In this document: piece after piece, positions 5,232 to 14,700 of the stretch
How the letters are laid out: each line of letters begins with the position of its first letter
Numbering within the stretch: position 1 is the stretch's first letter
Source: Bacteroidota bacterium
Lineage (GTDB): Bacteria > Bacteroidota > Bacteroidia > B-17B0 > Aurantibacillaceae
Length of the DNA: 14,929 nucleotides
Assembly (NCBI GenBank): GCA_023433205.1
Contig: JAEZDS010000114.1
Location: forward strand, 1-14,929
Direction of reading: 5' to 3'
Notes under the pieces: generated by a model
What the model was told of the DNA's origin: nothing
Seen by the model: only the letters and a program-made list of their open reading frames with translations
Databases searched by the model: none
Translations under genes and position numbers: made by a program

Positions 5232-6947
5232 TTATTTGGTTATCACCACCTTTTTGGTTGCGGACTGACTGCCGCTTTTGAGCGTGATAAAATACAGGCC
5301 TGCAGGCTGCTCAGAAAAATCGATCACCTCAGCAATTTGCGACCTGTGGCTGCTTTGCTGCAGCTGCAGCACTTTCCGACCGATGGCATCGCGGATGGTG
5401 AGGGTGGCAGAGCTGTTTTCCAGACCGACTACCTGCAAGGCCACCTGGTTACCGGCAGGATTGGGATAGATGGAGAGTGACAGGTTGCCTGCCTGTTGTT
5501 TTGTTAGCCCAACAGGTTCGGTCTGATCAATATCTACCAGATCAGGTTGAATAACATTTACCTGATAAATAGCCATGCCTTTAGACTTATAAACAGAATA
5601 GGTTGCGCAGGTTGAAGCGGTTGAACCGCAGGTTGCAGTAACCGTTAAACAGATGTTGTAGTTTCCGGTAGTGGAGTAGGTATGACTGGTATACAAAGAA
5701 TTACTGCTGCTATTGTCACCCCAGTTCCACTGAGCACCGGCAACATTCCAGGGATAAGCCGGAACTGCGAGCCAGTAACCCGGCGAACCTCCATAAACAA
5801 GGGTGAAATTAGGGTTTGCAGAACAGGGTACACTGGTTATGTTGATTGTTTTTGCGATCACTGAGGTGCAGCTGTTGTTCTGGCCATCGGTTAAACTAAA
5901 TGTCACCACATAGGTTCCTCCATTCAGATAAGTGGTTGAAGGATTTCCGGCGCTGTTTGAAACATTTCCGTTTCCGAAATTCCATGAATAAATAGTGCCA
6001 GAATTTGTGCCTGACGATGTATCAACAAAACTTACCAGTCCGTTAGAGCCCTGGTTATAATAAAAATCAGCCTGCAGGAAGCAGGTGTTTGACGACACAG
6101 CAAAGGTTTGTGTAGCTGAACTGGTGCAGGTTGGCACCACGCTTGAATTACTAACTGTAAGAACCGCAGTGTAAGTTCCGTTCGCAAAATTCTTGTTCAC
6201 GTTTTGACCGGATGCAGTTCCGGCCGGTCCGAAATTCCAGTTATAAAAATACCCATTCATTGTACCGGTGCTGGTGCTTATGAACGATACATTTCCATTT
6301 GTGCCCTGCGAAATATTAAAGCCGGCACTTAAATTACAGTTTGTTGCAGTGGTAATGGTAACCGGGTTCATGGCTGTATCAATACATGCCGGGGAGGAGT
6401 TGTTGTTAACAATAAGCATTACCGTATAGTTGCCGTTGGCGGAGTATGTGTTGGTGCCATTTATTCCGGTTGAGGTATTGCCATCACCATAGTCCCAGAA
6501 ATAAGTTGAACCTGATACTGTGCCGGTTGAATTGTTTGTGAAATTCATGGTCCCGGGTCCGCCCAGGCTGTTTGACCAGCCTGCATTAAGGTTGCAGTTA
6601 CCGGGAGGAATGGCGTTGGTAACCACTACGGTATCTAATGCGGTGCTTGAACAGGTTGGTGCGCTGCCATTAATGGTAAGTAAAACAATATAAGTACCAT
6701 TGGCAGTATAGGAATGGGCGGCACCCATGAAATTATAACCCACGCCGCTTTGCGTACTGCCATCACCAAAATTCCAGTGATAAGCCGTAAGGCTATTTAC
6801 GGGTGCCGAGGTACTGGTAAAACCCATAACACCATTTGGCCAGCTTGAATGAATAAAAGAGGCAGAACACTGAGCTTTAAGGCCATGGCCAAAGCCGATA
6901 AGCACGATTAACGCACACAAAGAATTAAAAAAGTATGATTTTCTCAT
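5232..6947 (-). CDS. Secreted five-repeat PKD-domain protein with T9SS type A sorting domain
   Basis: This 571-residue protein has a signal peptide (basic MRK, hydrophobic core, cleavage likely after AQ at 25-26). Five PKD-like repeats of about 86 residues begin near 27, 118, 204, 289 and 375. Each carries a PKD core: WNFGDG 58-63, WDYGDG 151-156, WNFG 237-240, WNFGNG 322-327 and WNWGDN 407-412. Each repeat starts with a cysteine and has a second near its last strands (27/99, 118/188, 204/274, 289/360, 375/440), suggesting one disulfide per repeat. The end (about 490-571), with LSIYPNPAGN and closing KKVVITK, is a type A sorting domain that directs export through the type IX system and attachment to or release from the cell surface. 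No enzyme domain is present, so an adhesive or structural role is likely. It ends at the shared bidirectional terminator; 162 bp separate it from the antiporter gene. Confidence 0.92.
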   Translation of the reverse strand: MRKSYFFNSLCALIVLIGFGHGLKAQCSASFIHSSWPNGVMGFTSTSAPVNSLTAYHWNFGDGSTQSGVGYNFMGAAHSYTANGTYIVLLTINGSAPTCSSTALDTVVVTNAIPPGNCNLNAGWSNSLGGPGTMNFTNNSTGTVSGSTYFWDYGDGNTSTGINGTNTYSANGNYTVMLIVNNNSSPACIDTAMNPVTITTATNCNLSAGFNISQGTNGNVSFISTSTGTMNGYFYNWNFGPAGTASGQNVNKNFANGTYTAVLTVSNSSVVPTCTSSATQTFAVSSNTCFLQADFYYNQGSNGLVSFVDTSSGTNSGTIYSWNFGNGNVSNSAGNPSTTYLNGGTYVVTFSLTDGQNNSCTSVIAKTINITSVPCSANPNFTLVYGGSPGYWLAVPAYPWNVAGAQWNWGDNSSSNSLYTSHTYSTTGNYNICLTVTATCGSTASTCATYSVYKSKGMAIYQVNVIQPDLVDIDQTEPVGLTKQQAGNLSLSIYPNPAGNQVALQVVGLENSSATLTIRDAIGRKVLQLQQSSHRSQIAEVIDFSEQPAGLYFITLKSGSQSATKKVVITK

Positions 6948-7109
6948 GGTTGTTTTTTTTATGCCTACTCTTTAAAGGGATTTTCAGCGAACTCCCGGTG
7001 CTAACAATCCACCATACAATAACAAAACACAGATGGTTGGGTGAAAAGACAGCTTAGCATACACAGAGCAGAATTCCCGGTTTTCTTTTTCTTAATAACA
7101 GGTAACTAC
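6948..7109. other. Intergenic gap between antiporter and PKD gene
   Basis: No coding sequence is visible in these 162 bp. On the minus strand the last bases before the PKD-gene ATG are A-rich (a run of eight A then CAACC), as is common for Bacteroidota translation starts. I found neither a clean TAnnTTTG box nor a terminator hairpin after the antiporter stop, so read-through from the antiporter gene cannot be excluded. Confidence 0.4.
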
Positions 7110-9386
7110 TTAAGATTGAACCTTTAGGAGCTTCTGTATCTTCTTCCTTTCGCCCACAAGCCAAACTATGTCGCCCCACTCAAAAATAGTTGAGGACTCG
7201 GGGTTGAGGTAACGGGTATTATCCCGTTCAATCCCTATTATCAGGCCGCTGGTACTTTCACGTATCCCCGACTCGCGGATCGAAAGACCTTTTAACTTGT
7301 TGTACTCATCAACCACCACCTTTTGCAGTACAATATCTTCAAGTTTTGGCTGCGAGCTGCTTACCGGAACGGCGCTATCAAATATGGTTTTAAAACTTTT
7401 CATTTGTTCTTCCGTACTTATAATACCCACGTGATCGAAAGGCAGAAGGCTTTCGGTGCCCGGCGGTGAATGAATAATACGGTCGCCTCGTTTTATGTAA
7501 GCGATGTTAATTCCGAACTGTTCACGCCACTTCAGCTCCTGTAATTGTTTACCAATGTAAGAGGCATGCTGTCCCACTTCCATATCAGCAATATAGGCTG
7601 CCCATGGTTGCAGTTCGGTCTGCAGAGTGGCATTTTTCAACAGCAGACCCGCACCAACCGGATCCTGCTCATTAACTGCATTTTCCCTTTCATTATAATT
7701 GGTCATAAAACGTCCTTCCACTTTCTGATAAAAACTCTGCAATTTTTTGGAAAACAGGTACAACACCAGCACAGCTACCGGAACTGCCACCAACACTGCC
7801 ACCTTTGCCGATATAAGCTTGTCTACAAAAAGAATTATCACCAATATGCCAATCAAATTCCTGAAGACTTCTATCACCACCAGTGGGCCGCGGTTGTAGC
7901 GACTGTTAAGCCACAGTTCCTTGTATGCAAAACTTCCTGGTTTTTTGGTCATTAATGCCCACAAAAACGGTGAGGCAACAACCAGAGTAAATACCAGCGC
8001 AATAAGCTGCGCTAAAAGCTCATTCTTTATATATGAGGCAGCAAGAGGAATGAGAAAGTTTTTGCTTAGCAGGTAAATAGCAAGCAGAATTATCCCGTTA
8101 CTCAATACAATAATAGAGAGCATTCGCAGAATAAGACGCCAGTTACCCTCACCCTGAATTTTCTGCGTGCTTGCTGAATATTTACTGATTGACCGAACCA
8201 ATCCTGAGGGCAGTATATCTTTAAGAAAGTTGTAGAAAGGTTCCGCCAGCCTGATCATGTAAGGCGTAGTAAAAGTGGTAATTGCCGAGGCCCCAACTGC
8301 AACGGGAAAAAGAAAATCGCTTACCACACCAAGTGACAGACCAAGCGTGGCTACAATAAAAGCAAATTCGCCGATCTGCGCCATACTCATGCCAACCTGA
8401 ATTGACTGCTTAAGAGGCTGCCCTGAAAGTAACGCGCCAAATGTTGTACTGAAAAATTTTCCGAAAAGCACCAGCATGGTGACGCTCGCGACAGCAAGAC
8501 CATTGTCTATGATGGCTTTAGGGTCAATAAGCATGCCGATTGACACAAAAAACACAGCACCAAAAAGATTTTTCACCGGTTTGATCAACTTCTCAACTCT
8601 TTCCGCAGAGGTGGTTTCTGCCAGGATCGAACCCATAATAAAGGCTCCAAGCTCCGCAGAAAAACCAACCTGTGTGGCCAGCACCACCATTCCCAGACAC
8701 ATGCCCACCGCCAGCACCAGCATACTTTCCTCGTCCAGTAACTTTTTGGCGCGCTTCAGAAAAGTAGGTAATAAAAATATGCCTGCCAGGAACCAGAACA
8801 ACAGAAAAAACAGAAGTTTGGAGATCGTGAAAAGCAGTTCAGCACCCTCAACCTGCTGGCTTACCGACATAGTAGAAAGCAACACCATTAACAGTATCAC
8901 AACAATATCTTCAACAATCAGGACACCAAAAACAATTCCTGCAAACTGCAAAGTTTTTACGCCAAGCTCATCAAAGGCCCTGATAATAATGGTTGTAGAA
9001 GAACTTGCCAGCATGCCGCCCAGAAAAACGCTGTCCATCACCGACCAGCCCAGCCACCTTCCCACAAAATACCCGGACACCGTAATAAAGACGATCTCAA
9101 CAAGGGCGGTAATTGTTGCAGTTCCGCCTACTCTTACAAGTTTTCTGAAACTGAATTCCAGACCAAGGCTAAAAAGCAGAAAGATCACACCAATTTCGGC
9201 AAGTGTTTCAATATTGTCGTGATCAACAACCGATGGCGTAATGGAGATGTACGGGCCAACAAGAAAACCGGCCACAATATATCCCAGAACAACCGGTTGT
9301 TTTATTCGTCTGAAAAGAAGTGTTACGATGGCCCCGGTAAAGAGGATCAATGCCAGGTCTTCAATAAGTTTTGGCAAATGGGCCAT
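7110..9386 (-). CDS. CPA2-family monovalent cation/proton antiporter with two TrkA-C domains
   Basis: This 758-residue inner-membrane protein has an N-terminal Na+/H+-exchanger domain (about 8-380) of the KefB/CPA2 type. It contains GYIVAGFLVGP (35-45), EIGVIFLLFSLGLEFS (64-79), FGVLIVEDIVVI (153-164) with the acidic Glu159-Asp160 pair expected to carry the transported ions, and LGAFIMGSILAET (246-258). Further hydrophobic spans at about 418-440, 458-478, 505-522 and 526-545 extend the membrane part. The cytosolic tail holds two TrkA-C (RCK-C) domains, about 585-660 and 680-755, usually ligand-binding regulatory modules. No TrkA-N/KTN Rossmann domain with GxGxxG is present, unlike E. coli KefB/KefC. 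It probably exports K+ or Na+ in exchange for protons. The gene lies 121 bp downstream of the universal stress protein gene on the same strand. The ion cannot be read from sequence. Confidence 0.92.
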   Translation of the reverse strand: MAHLPKLIEDLALILFTGAIVTLLFRRIKQPVVLGYIVAGFLVGPYISITPSVVDHDNIETLAEIGVIFLLFSLGLEFSFRKLVRVGGTATITALVEIVFITVSGYFVGRWLGWSVMDSVFLGGMLASSSTTIIIRAFDELGVKTLQFAGIVFGVLIVEDIVVILLMVLLSTMSVSQQVEGAELLFTISKLLFFLLFWFLAGIFLLPTFLKRAKKLLDEESMLVLAVGMCLGMVVLATQVGFSAELGAFIMGSILAETTSAERVEKLIKPVKNLFGAVFFVSIGMLIDPKAIIDNGLAVASVTMLVLFGKFFSTTFGALLSGQPLKQSIQVGMSMAQIGEFAFIVATLGLSLGVVSDFLFPVAVGASAITTFTTPYMIRLAEPFYNFLKDILPSGLVRSISKYSASTQKIQGEGNWRLILRMLSIIVLSNGIILLAIYLLSKNFLIPLAASYIKNELLAQLIALVFTLVVASPFLWALMTKKPGSFAYKELWLNSRYNRGPLVVIEVFRNLIGILVIILFVDKLISAKVAVLVAVPVAVLVLYLFSKKLQSFYQKVEGRFMTNYNERENAVNEQDPVGAGLLLKNATLQTELQPWAAYIADMEVGQHASYIGKQLQELKWREQFGINIAYIKRGDRIIHSPPGTESLLPFDHVGIISTEEQMKSFKTIFDSAVPVSSSQPKLEDIVLQKVVVDEYNKLKGLSIRESGIRESTSGLIIGIERDNTRYLNPESSTIFEWGDIVWLVGERKKIQKLLKVQS

Positions 9387-9507
9387 TTATACTCGCTTCT
9401 GATTTTGCTATTAAGTTAAACTGTGTACTCGACATTATAAAATACGAAAATAGATTTGACTACCTATTAACAGATTTTACGAAAGCTGATAAGTACCAGT
9501 TACGATC
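9387..9507. other. AT-rich gap between usp and antiporter genes
   Basis: These 121 bp contain no open frame of note. They are AT-rich and long enough for a promoter of the antiporter gene, with loosely TAnnTTTG-like strings on the minus strand such as TATTTTCG, but no convincing pair of boxes and no terminator hairpin after the stress-protein stop. Confidence 0.35.
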
Positions 9508-10323
9508 TCAGGGCTGAGGCAACACAATTACCGGAACTTTGGCTTCAGCTAACATTTTACTGACAAAAAAAGGTCTCAATATATCGGCCATCTTTCTGGT
9601 GCCTTTCTGCAGAACCAGCACCGCATCGTTTTCCTGCGTATATTCATTCATACCAGCTGCCTCCCCTGAAGAAGGCCTGATCTCCCAGGCAACGTCCTTA
9701 AAGGCGTCATACTTTGCCACATGTCTTGAAAGATAACTCTTTATGATGCTTAGATCCTGCCGCGGCCTCACAATGGAAAAAAACCGGATCCGTTCTACAT
9801 TCCCCGACAAGGCCAGCACCTGATCGAAGGCCTTGGTATTGAGGGAATACTTCTCTACAAGGCCCACACAAAAATTCTTCAAAGTAAATTGCTGACAGTT
9901 CTCCGGCAGCACTATAATAATATTGTCGGTATGGTTAACAAGTTTCACCGCCGTATCGCCAATAAACAATCGCTCGATAAGCTGTTTGTTTTTAACTCCC
10001 ACAAAAAGGAAGTCAGTTGAATTGGCTGCAAACAATTCCTCAACAGTTTCAGCAATGTGGCTTGATGACACCTTAAACCGCATGCCTTTTACTTCACCCA
10101 GTAATTCAGCCGCGAATTTTTTAAGTTTAGCGAGACTCTCCCTGGTTCCCTCTGATTTGTATTTCTCTTTTATTTCCTGACCGGCGAAGCCAGGCAGAGG
10201 CACCGACGACTGGTGCAGGAGAAGCATGCCCACTTTCTGTGCAGCTGCGATATGGTAAGCAAACCTCAGCAGCTGCCGGGAATCCTCAGAAAAATCTATT
10301 AATACAATAATTCTTCTTTTCAT
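9508..10323 (-). CDS. Universal stress protein, two tandem UspA-like domains
   Basis: This cytosolic protein of 271 residues holds two UspA folds, about 1-140 and 148-270. The first opens with RRIIVLIDFSEDS (3-15), the usual first strand and acidic-Ser loop, and ends with NIIIVLPEN. Its nucleotide-binding motif, normally G-x2-G-x9-G-(S/T), appears as G109-x2-N112-x9-G122-D123, so it is partly degenerate. The second repeat is more divergent and ends in VPVIVLPQP with no intact motif; its NDAVLVLQKGTRKMADILRPFFVSKMLAEAK region has lost the glycine pattern. ATP binding is therefore doubtful, and the protein may act through dimerisation. It sits just upstream of the cation/proton antiporter gene; Usp proteins often regulate or accompany transporters, so a functional pair is a reasonable inference. 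A perfect 12-bp tandem repeat lies upstream of the start. Confidence 0.88.
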   Translation of the reverse strand: MKRRIIVLIDFSEDSRQLLRFAYHIAAAQKVGMLLLHQSSVPLPGFAGQEIKEKYKSEGTRESLAKLKKFAAELLGEVKGMRFKVSSSHIAETVEELFAANSTDFLFVGVKNKQLIERLFIGDTAVKLVNHTDNIIIVLPENCQQFTLKNFCVGLVEKYSLNTKAFDQVLALSGNVERIRFFSIVRPRQDLSIIKSYLSRHVAKYDAFKDVAWEIRPSSGEAAGMNEYTQENDAVLVLQKGTRKMADILRPFFVSKMLAEAKVPVIVLPQP

Positions 10324-10386
10324 ATTTTAACCAAATTGGCAATGGCTTTCAGCACAGCAGGAAATTACAATTATTTTACCGAAGAT

Positions 10387-10410
10387 AAAATACGCTTCAA
10401 AATACGCTTC
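10387..10410. repeat. Perfect 2 x 12-bp tandem repeat upstream of the usp gene
   Basis: AAAATACGCTTC occurs twice head to tail (10387-10398 and 10399-10410). It lies in the 114-bp gap between the TolC-family stop and the stress-protein ATG, about 64 bp before that ATG. Direct half-sites spaced close to one helical turn are typical of response-regulator or similar binding sites, but a chance duplication is also possible. Confidence 0.6.
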
Positions 10411-10437
10411 CTGCAACCAAGAGCCAGCCCGCAATTA

Positions 10438-11739
10438 CTATTTTACAAGACTGCCGTTCACCCGCAGCAGGCCGGCCTCGGCCAGTTTGGTATTATAAAG
10501 TGCGTTGATATAGCGCACCTGCGCATCTTCAAGATTTTTCTGCGTTTCAATGGTCTCGAGAAGCCCGGTTTTGCCCAGCTTATAACGTTCGAGAGAGATG
10601 GCCTGTACCTGACGCGAATCGGCCAGGTTTTGTAATTCCATCTCCACTATTTTTTTATTGAGAAGAAAAGACTGGTAATTGATGTAAACAACGCCGTCAA
10701 TCTGCAGCTGTGTACGCTCTGTAAAGTATCTCTGGTTAAGCGCAAGTATATTCCGCTCCTGTATTAAACGGTGTGTTCGTCCGCCGTTAAAAAGATTCCA
10801 TCTGAAGCTGATATCCGCGTTCAATCCATTTTGTCTGTTCAGCAATACAAAACCAGCCTGACTTTGATTACGTGTAAAAAGATAGGAAGCGCCTACAGTT
10901 AGAAAAGGCAGACTGCCCGAACGCACTTCAGCCAGCCCCTGATCAGCAATCTGCTCATTTTTCCGGGAAAGAAGCAGGGCGCTGTTCCCATCATAGGCCA
11001 CCTTTTTTAATTCATCCAGATTGGGATCAAATTCTACAATTATGGTATCAACTGTATTAAACTCAGTGTTAACAGCACGCCCCAGTAATGTGTTTAACCT
11101 AACCTTAGTGTCGAGCAACTCAAGCTGTAACTGAATGATGTTGCTGCGGGCCCGGTTCTCATCAGATTTTGACAGCAGAAGATCTACTTTTGAATCGCTT
11201 CCTATTTCAAGACGCACTTGTGCTATCTTACGGCGCTCTTCGTATAACAACAGGTTTTGTTCAGCTGCTTTGATCAGTTCTTTTACCCGTGCGATATTAT
11301 GGTAGGCTACGATAATATCGTAAACCGTATTTTCCATCTGTTGTTTAAGAGCGATCTCAGAAAATTCTTCGCTAAGTTTAAGACGCTTTTTTACCGCGAA
11401 CATTCTGAATCCGTCAAAGATCGTCCAGTCGAGATTAATTGAAGCGCCGGTACCGAACGCAGAAGCGCCGGGCCTGTCCTGAACGGTTCCATTATTAAAT
11501 TCCTGATATGAATCGAGGTTGGAGGTACTGATTGACCCTACGACCCCGAGAGTGGGCGACATTCCCGCGTTACCCAGGTTGTTCTGCAAACGCGATACCT
11601 CCTGCTCGTTTTTCACCATTAACACGTCGTGGTTTTTTTGCAGGGCAATTTTCAGGGCCTCGTCAAGAGTGAGCAGATCCTGCGCGTTTGCGATAACCAC
11701 GCTAAAAATAAGTACAACTATTTTAAACAGTCTTCGCAT
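10438..11739 (-). CDS. TolC-family outer-membrane efflux channel
   Basis: This 433-residue protein has a signal peptide (MRRLFK, hydrophobic core, cleavage likely after ANA at 19). The OEP fold follows: LTLDEALKIALQKN (23-36) is the usual first helix motif, and a second, internally related half begins near residue 240. Long heptad-like helices such as those around 115-175 and 330-390 would form the periplasmic tunnel, and the short beta strands would form the outer-membrane barrel. The C-terminal motif around EDAQVRYINALYNTKLAEAGL is typical. It is the outer-membrane exit of the tripartite pump encoded just upstream: its ATG lies 17 nt inside the end of the pump gene in another frame, indicating translational coupling. 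The length is normal for Bacteroidota channels. The exported compounds cannot be deduced. Confidence 0.93.
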   Translation of the reverse strand: MRRLFKIVVLIFSVVIANAQDLLTLDEALKIALQKNHDVLMVKNEQEVSRLQNNLGNAGMSPTLGVVGSISTSNLDSYQEFNNGTVQDRPGASAFGTGASINLDWTIFDGFRMFAVKKRLKLSEEFSEIALKQQMENTVYDIIVAYHNIARVKELIKAAEQNLLLYEERRKIAQVRLEIGSDSKVDLLLSKSDENRARSNIIQLQLELLDTKVRLNTLLGRAVNTEFNTVDTIIVEFDPNLDELKKVAYDGNSALLLSRKNEQIADQGLAEVRSGSLPFLTVGASYLFTRNQSQAGFVLLNRQNGLNADISFRWNLFNGGRTHRLIQERNILALNQRYFTERTQLQIDGVVYINYQSFLLNKKIVEMELQNLADSRQVQAISLERYKLGKTGLLETIETQKNLEDAQVRYINALYNTKLAEAGLLRVNGSLVK

Positions 11740-14700
11740 CTTTTTTGTCTCTGATCACAATAGAATAAATGGCCGGGATCACAAACAGCGTGAGGATCAT
11801 GGCCAGCGCCAGTCCGCCTATTATTACAATTCCCATTCCCATGCGGCTCTCGCTTCCGGCACCAAATGCCACCGCAATTGGCAGCGCCCCCAGCATGGTA
11901 GCCATACTGGTCATCAAAATTGGGCGGAGACGCGCAGTGCTGGCTTCAATCAATGCCTCTCTGATGTTCAATCCCTTTTCACGCAGCTGATTGGTAAATT
12001 CCACTATTAGAATGCCATTTTTTGTTACCAGGCCTATCAGCATTATCATTCCTATCTGGCTGAATATATTAAGTGTTTGATTGAAATACCATAACGAAAA
12101 CAGGGCGCCGCTCAAAGCCATGGGCACAGTAAGCATAATAATCAGCGGCTCGGTAAAACTTTCAAACTGACCGGCCAGCAGCAGGTAAATCAGCACCAGC
12201 GCAAGCACAAATGCGAAAAGTATGTTGGAAGAACTTTCACTGTAATCGCGCGAGGAGCCTGTAAGAGAGGTCACAAAATTATCGTCGAGCACCTTCGCCG
12301 CAATCTGGTCCATCTCTTCTATTCCATCGCCTATGGTGTTTCCAGGGGCAAGTCCTGCCGAGATTGTTGCGCTCTGATAGCGGTTATAGTGGTATAGTTG
12401 AGGCGGACTGCTGCGTTCTTCAATAGAAATAAGGTTATCGAGCTGTATCATGCTGCCGGCCATGTTCCGCACAAAAAGGTTTTTGATATCGCCGGGATTA
12501 TCACGGTCGGCACGGTTTACCTGACCAATTACCTCGTACTGCATACCGTTGTTTATGTAATAGCCGAAACGCTGACCGCTTAATGCCAGCTGAATGGTTT
12601 GCGCTACATCTGCTATTGAAACGCCCAGCGTGCGCGCCTTTTCACGGTTGATGTCGATAACCAGCTCGGGTTTATTAAATTTCAGATTTACATCGGTGCC
12701 CTGAAAAACAGGACTTTTGTTCACCTGATCAAGAAAAAGCGGCAATTTTTCACGGAGTTTTTCAAAGTCCTGTGTCTGCAGCACATACTGAACAGGCAGG
12801 CCGCCACTGGGGCCGGCACTTGAAGAAATAGACTGTTCCTGAATAACAAACACTTTTCCTTCACTAAAGGAGGCGAAGTGTTTGGACAGGTACGCGGCAA
12901 TTTCCTTTTGAGATCGTTCCCGTTTGTCTGCGTCAATAAGGGTAAGCCGGCCAAAGCCTGTGTTAACCGCCCCTGAACCTGCAAAACCAGGGGCTGTAAC
13001 GGTAAGGCAAACCTGCTTTTCGGGCACTGAGTCGCTGATAAACTTGGCGATCTTATCCATGAGCGCGTCCATTCTTTCGAAACTGGTGCCTTCGGGCATT
13101 ACAGCCTGAATGCGCAGCCAGTTGCGGTCTTCAAGCGGAGATAACTCAGACTGTAACTGTGAACCAAAAAAGAAAATAGCCGCCGTAGTAACGGCAAGTA
13201 TTGAAACCGCCCACCAGCGGTGCGACAGGAATGCTGTGATCTTTGTCCTGAACCAGGAATCCATTCCCGAGAAAAAAGGTTCGGACCACAAATAAAATCT
13301 GCTTTTTTTGGTGGGATCTTTCTTCACCATTTTTGCATTAAGCATTGGGGTGAGTGTTAGCGACACAAAAGCAGAGATCATTACCGCGCCGGCTATCACA
13401 ATACCAAATTCACGGAACAAGCGTCCCACAAAACCTTCCAGAAATATCACGGGCATAAAAACAGCGCTCAGGGTAAGCGAGGTCACAATCACAGCGGTAT
13501 AAATTTCCCTCGTGCCTTCAATTGCTGCTTCACGCGGCCGCATTCCCAGCTCAATCTTTTTGAAGATATTTTCCGTTACCACTATACCATCGTCAACTAC
13601 CAGACCGGTTGCAAGCACAATAGCCAGAAGCGTTAGTACATTTACGGAATAATCCATGATGTACATGATAAAAAAAGCTCCGATAAGCGAAACCGGAATG
13701 TCAATAAGTGGCCTGAAAGCGATAAGCCAGTCGCGGAAAAAAAGAAAGATGATGAGAATAACCAGTCCCAGTGCTATAAGGAGGGTTTCCTCCACTTCAA
13801 TAATTGATTTACGGATAAACTGCGTGGTGTCGAGGGCAATATTGATCTTATAATCGTCGGGCAGATCTTTTTTCAGCTGCTCATAACGTTTATAAAATTC
13901 ATCAGAGATATCGATATAATTAGCTCCGGGCTGTGGAACAAGGGCCACACCAACCATAGGAACACCCGATTCCTTCAGTATGGTCTCTTCATTTTCGGCG
14001 CCCTGTTCAACCACTGCCACATCCCTTAGCCTCACAATACTATTGCCCTGCTCTTTAACGATCATGTTCTGAAAATCACTCACGGTTGAAAGTCGCCCTA
14101 TGGTGTTAACAGTTAGTTCTGTGCTCTGCCCCGCGATCTTTCCCGACGGGAGGTCAACATTTTCTTTATCCAGCGCCTGGCGCACGTCGAGAGGGGTCAG
14201 CGCATAGGCGCTCAGCCTGTCGGGAAGCAGGCGAATACGCATGGCATAACGGCGCTGGCCCCAGATCTGAACCGCGCTCACCCCGGGGATTGTCTGCAGT
14301 TGCTGCGCTATCACATTTTCTGCGTAATCACTAACATCAAGCAACGAACGTCTGTCGCTGAGCAAAGTCATAGAAATGATCGCTCTTCCATCAGCATCTG
14401 CTTTGGTTACAACAGGAGGAGCGTCTATATCCTGGGGCAGCCGTCTTAATGCCTGTGAAACTTTGTCGCGCACATCATTGGCAGCAGCTTCAAGGTTTGA
14501 ACCCAGATTAAATTCAACGGTAATGTTACTCGATCCCTGGTTGCTTGATGCCGAAATTGAACGAATTCCCTCTATGCCGTTGATGGCCTTTTCAAGCGGC
14601 TCGGTGATCTGCGACTGAATTACTTCTGCATTCGCACCGGTGTAGCCGGTGCGAACGGTAATGATTGGCGGATCAATGGAAGGAAACTCGCGAACCCCCA

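Noticed and set aside
5232..6947. PKD protein as a lipoprotein because Cys27 follows the signal peptide
   Set aside because: The residues before it are KAQ, not a lipobox, and the protein has a type IX sorting tail, so ordinary signal-peptidase cleavage is more likely.
7545..7955. 136-codon plus-strand frame, His/Gln-rich
   Set aside because: It is antisense to the antiporter tail, and its composition is what the reverse complement of that region would give.
8476..9222. 248-codon open frame on the plus strand
   Set aside because: It is antisense to the well-supported antiporter gene and reads as low-complexity Ser/Thr/Ile-rich protein, a typical mirror of membrane-protein codons.
11519..12010. 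163-codon plus-strand frame across the channel-pump junction
   Set aside because: It is antisense to two strongly supported genes, with no family resemblance.
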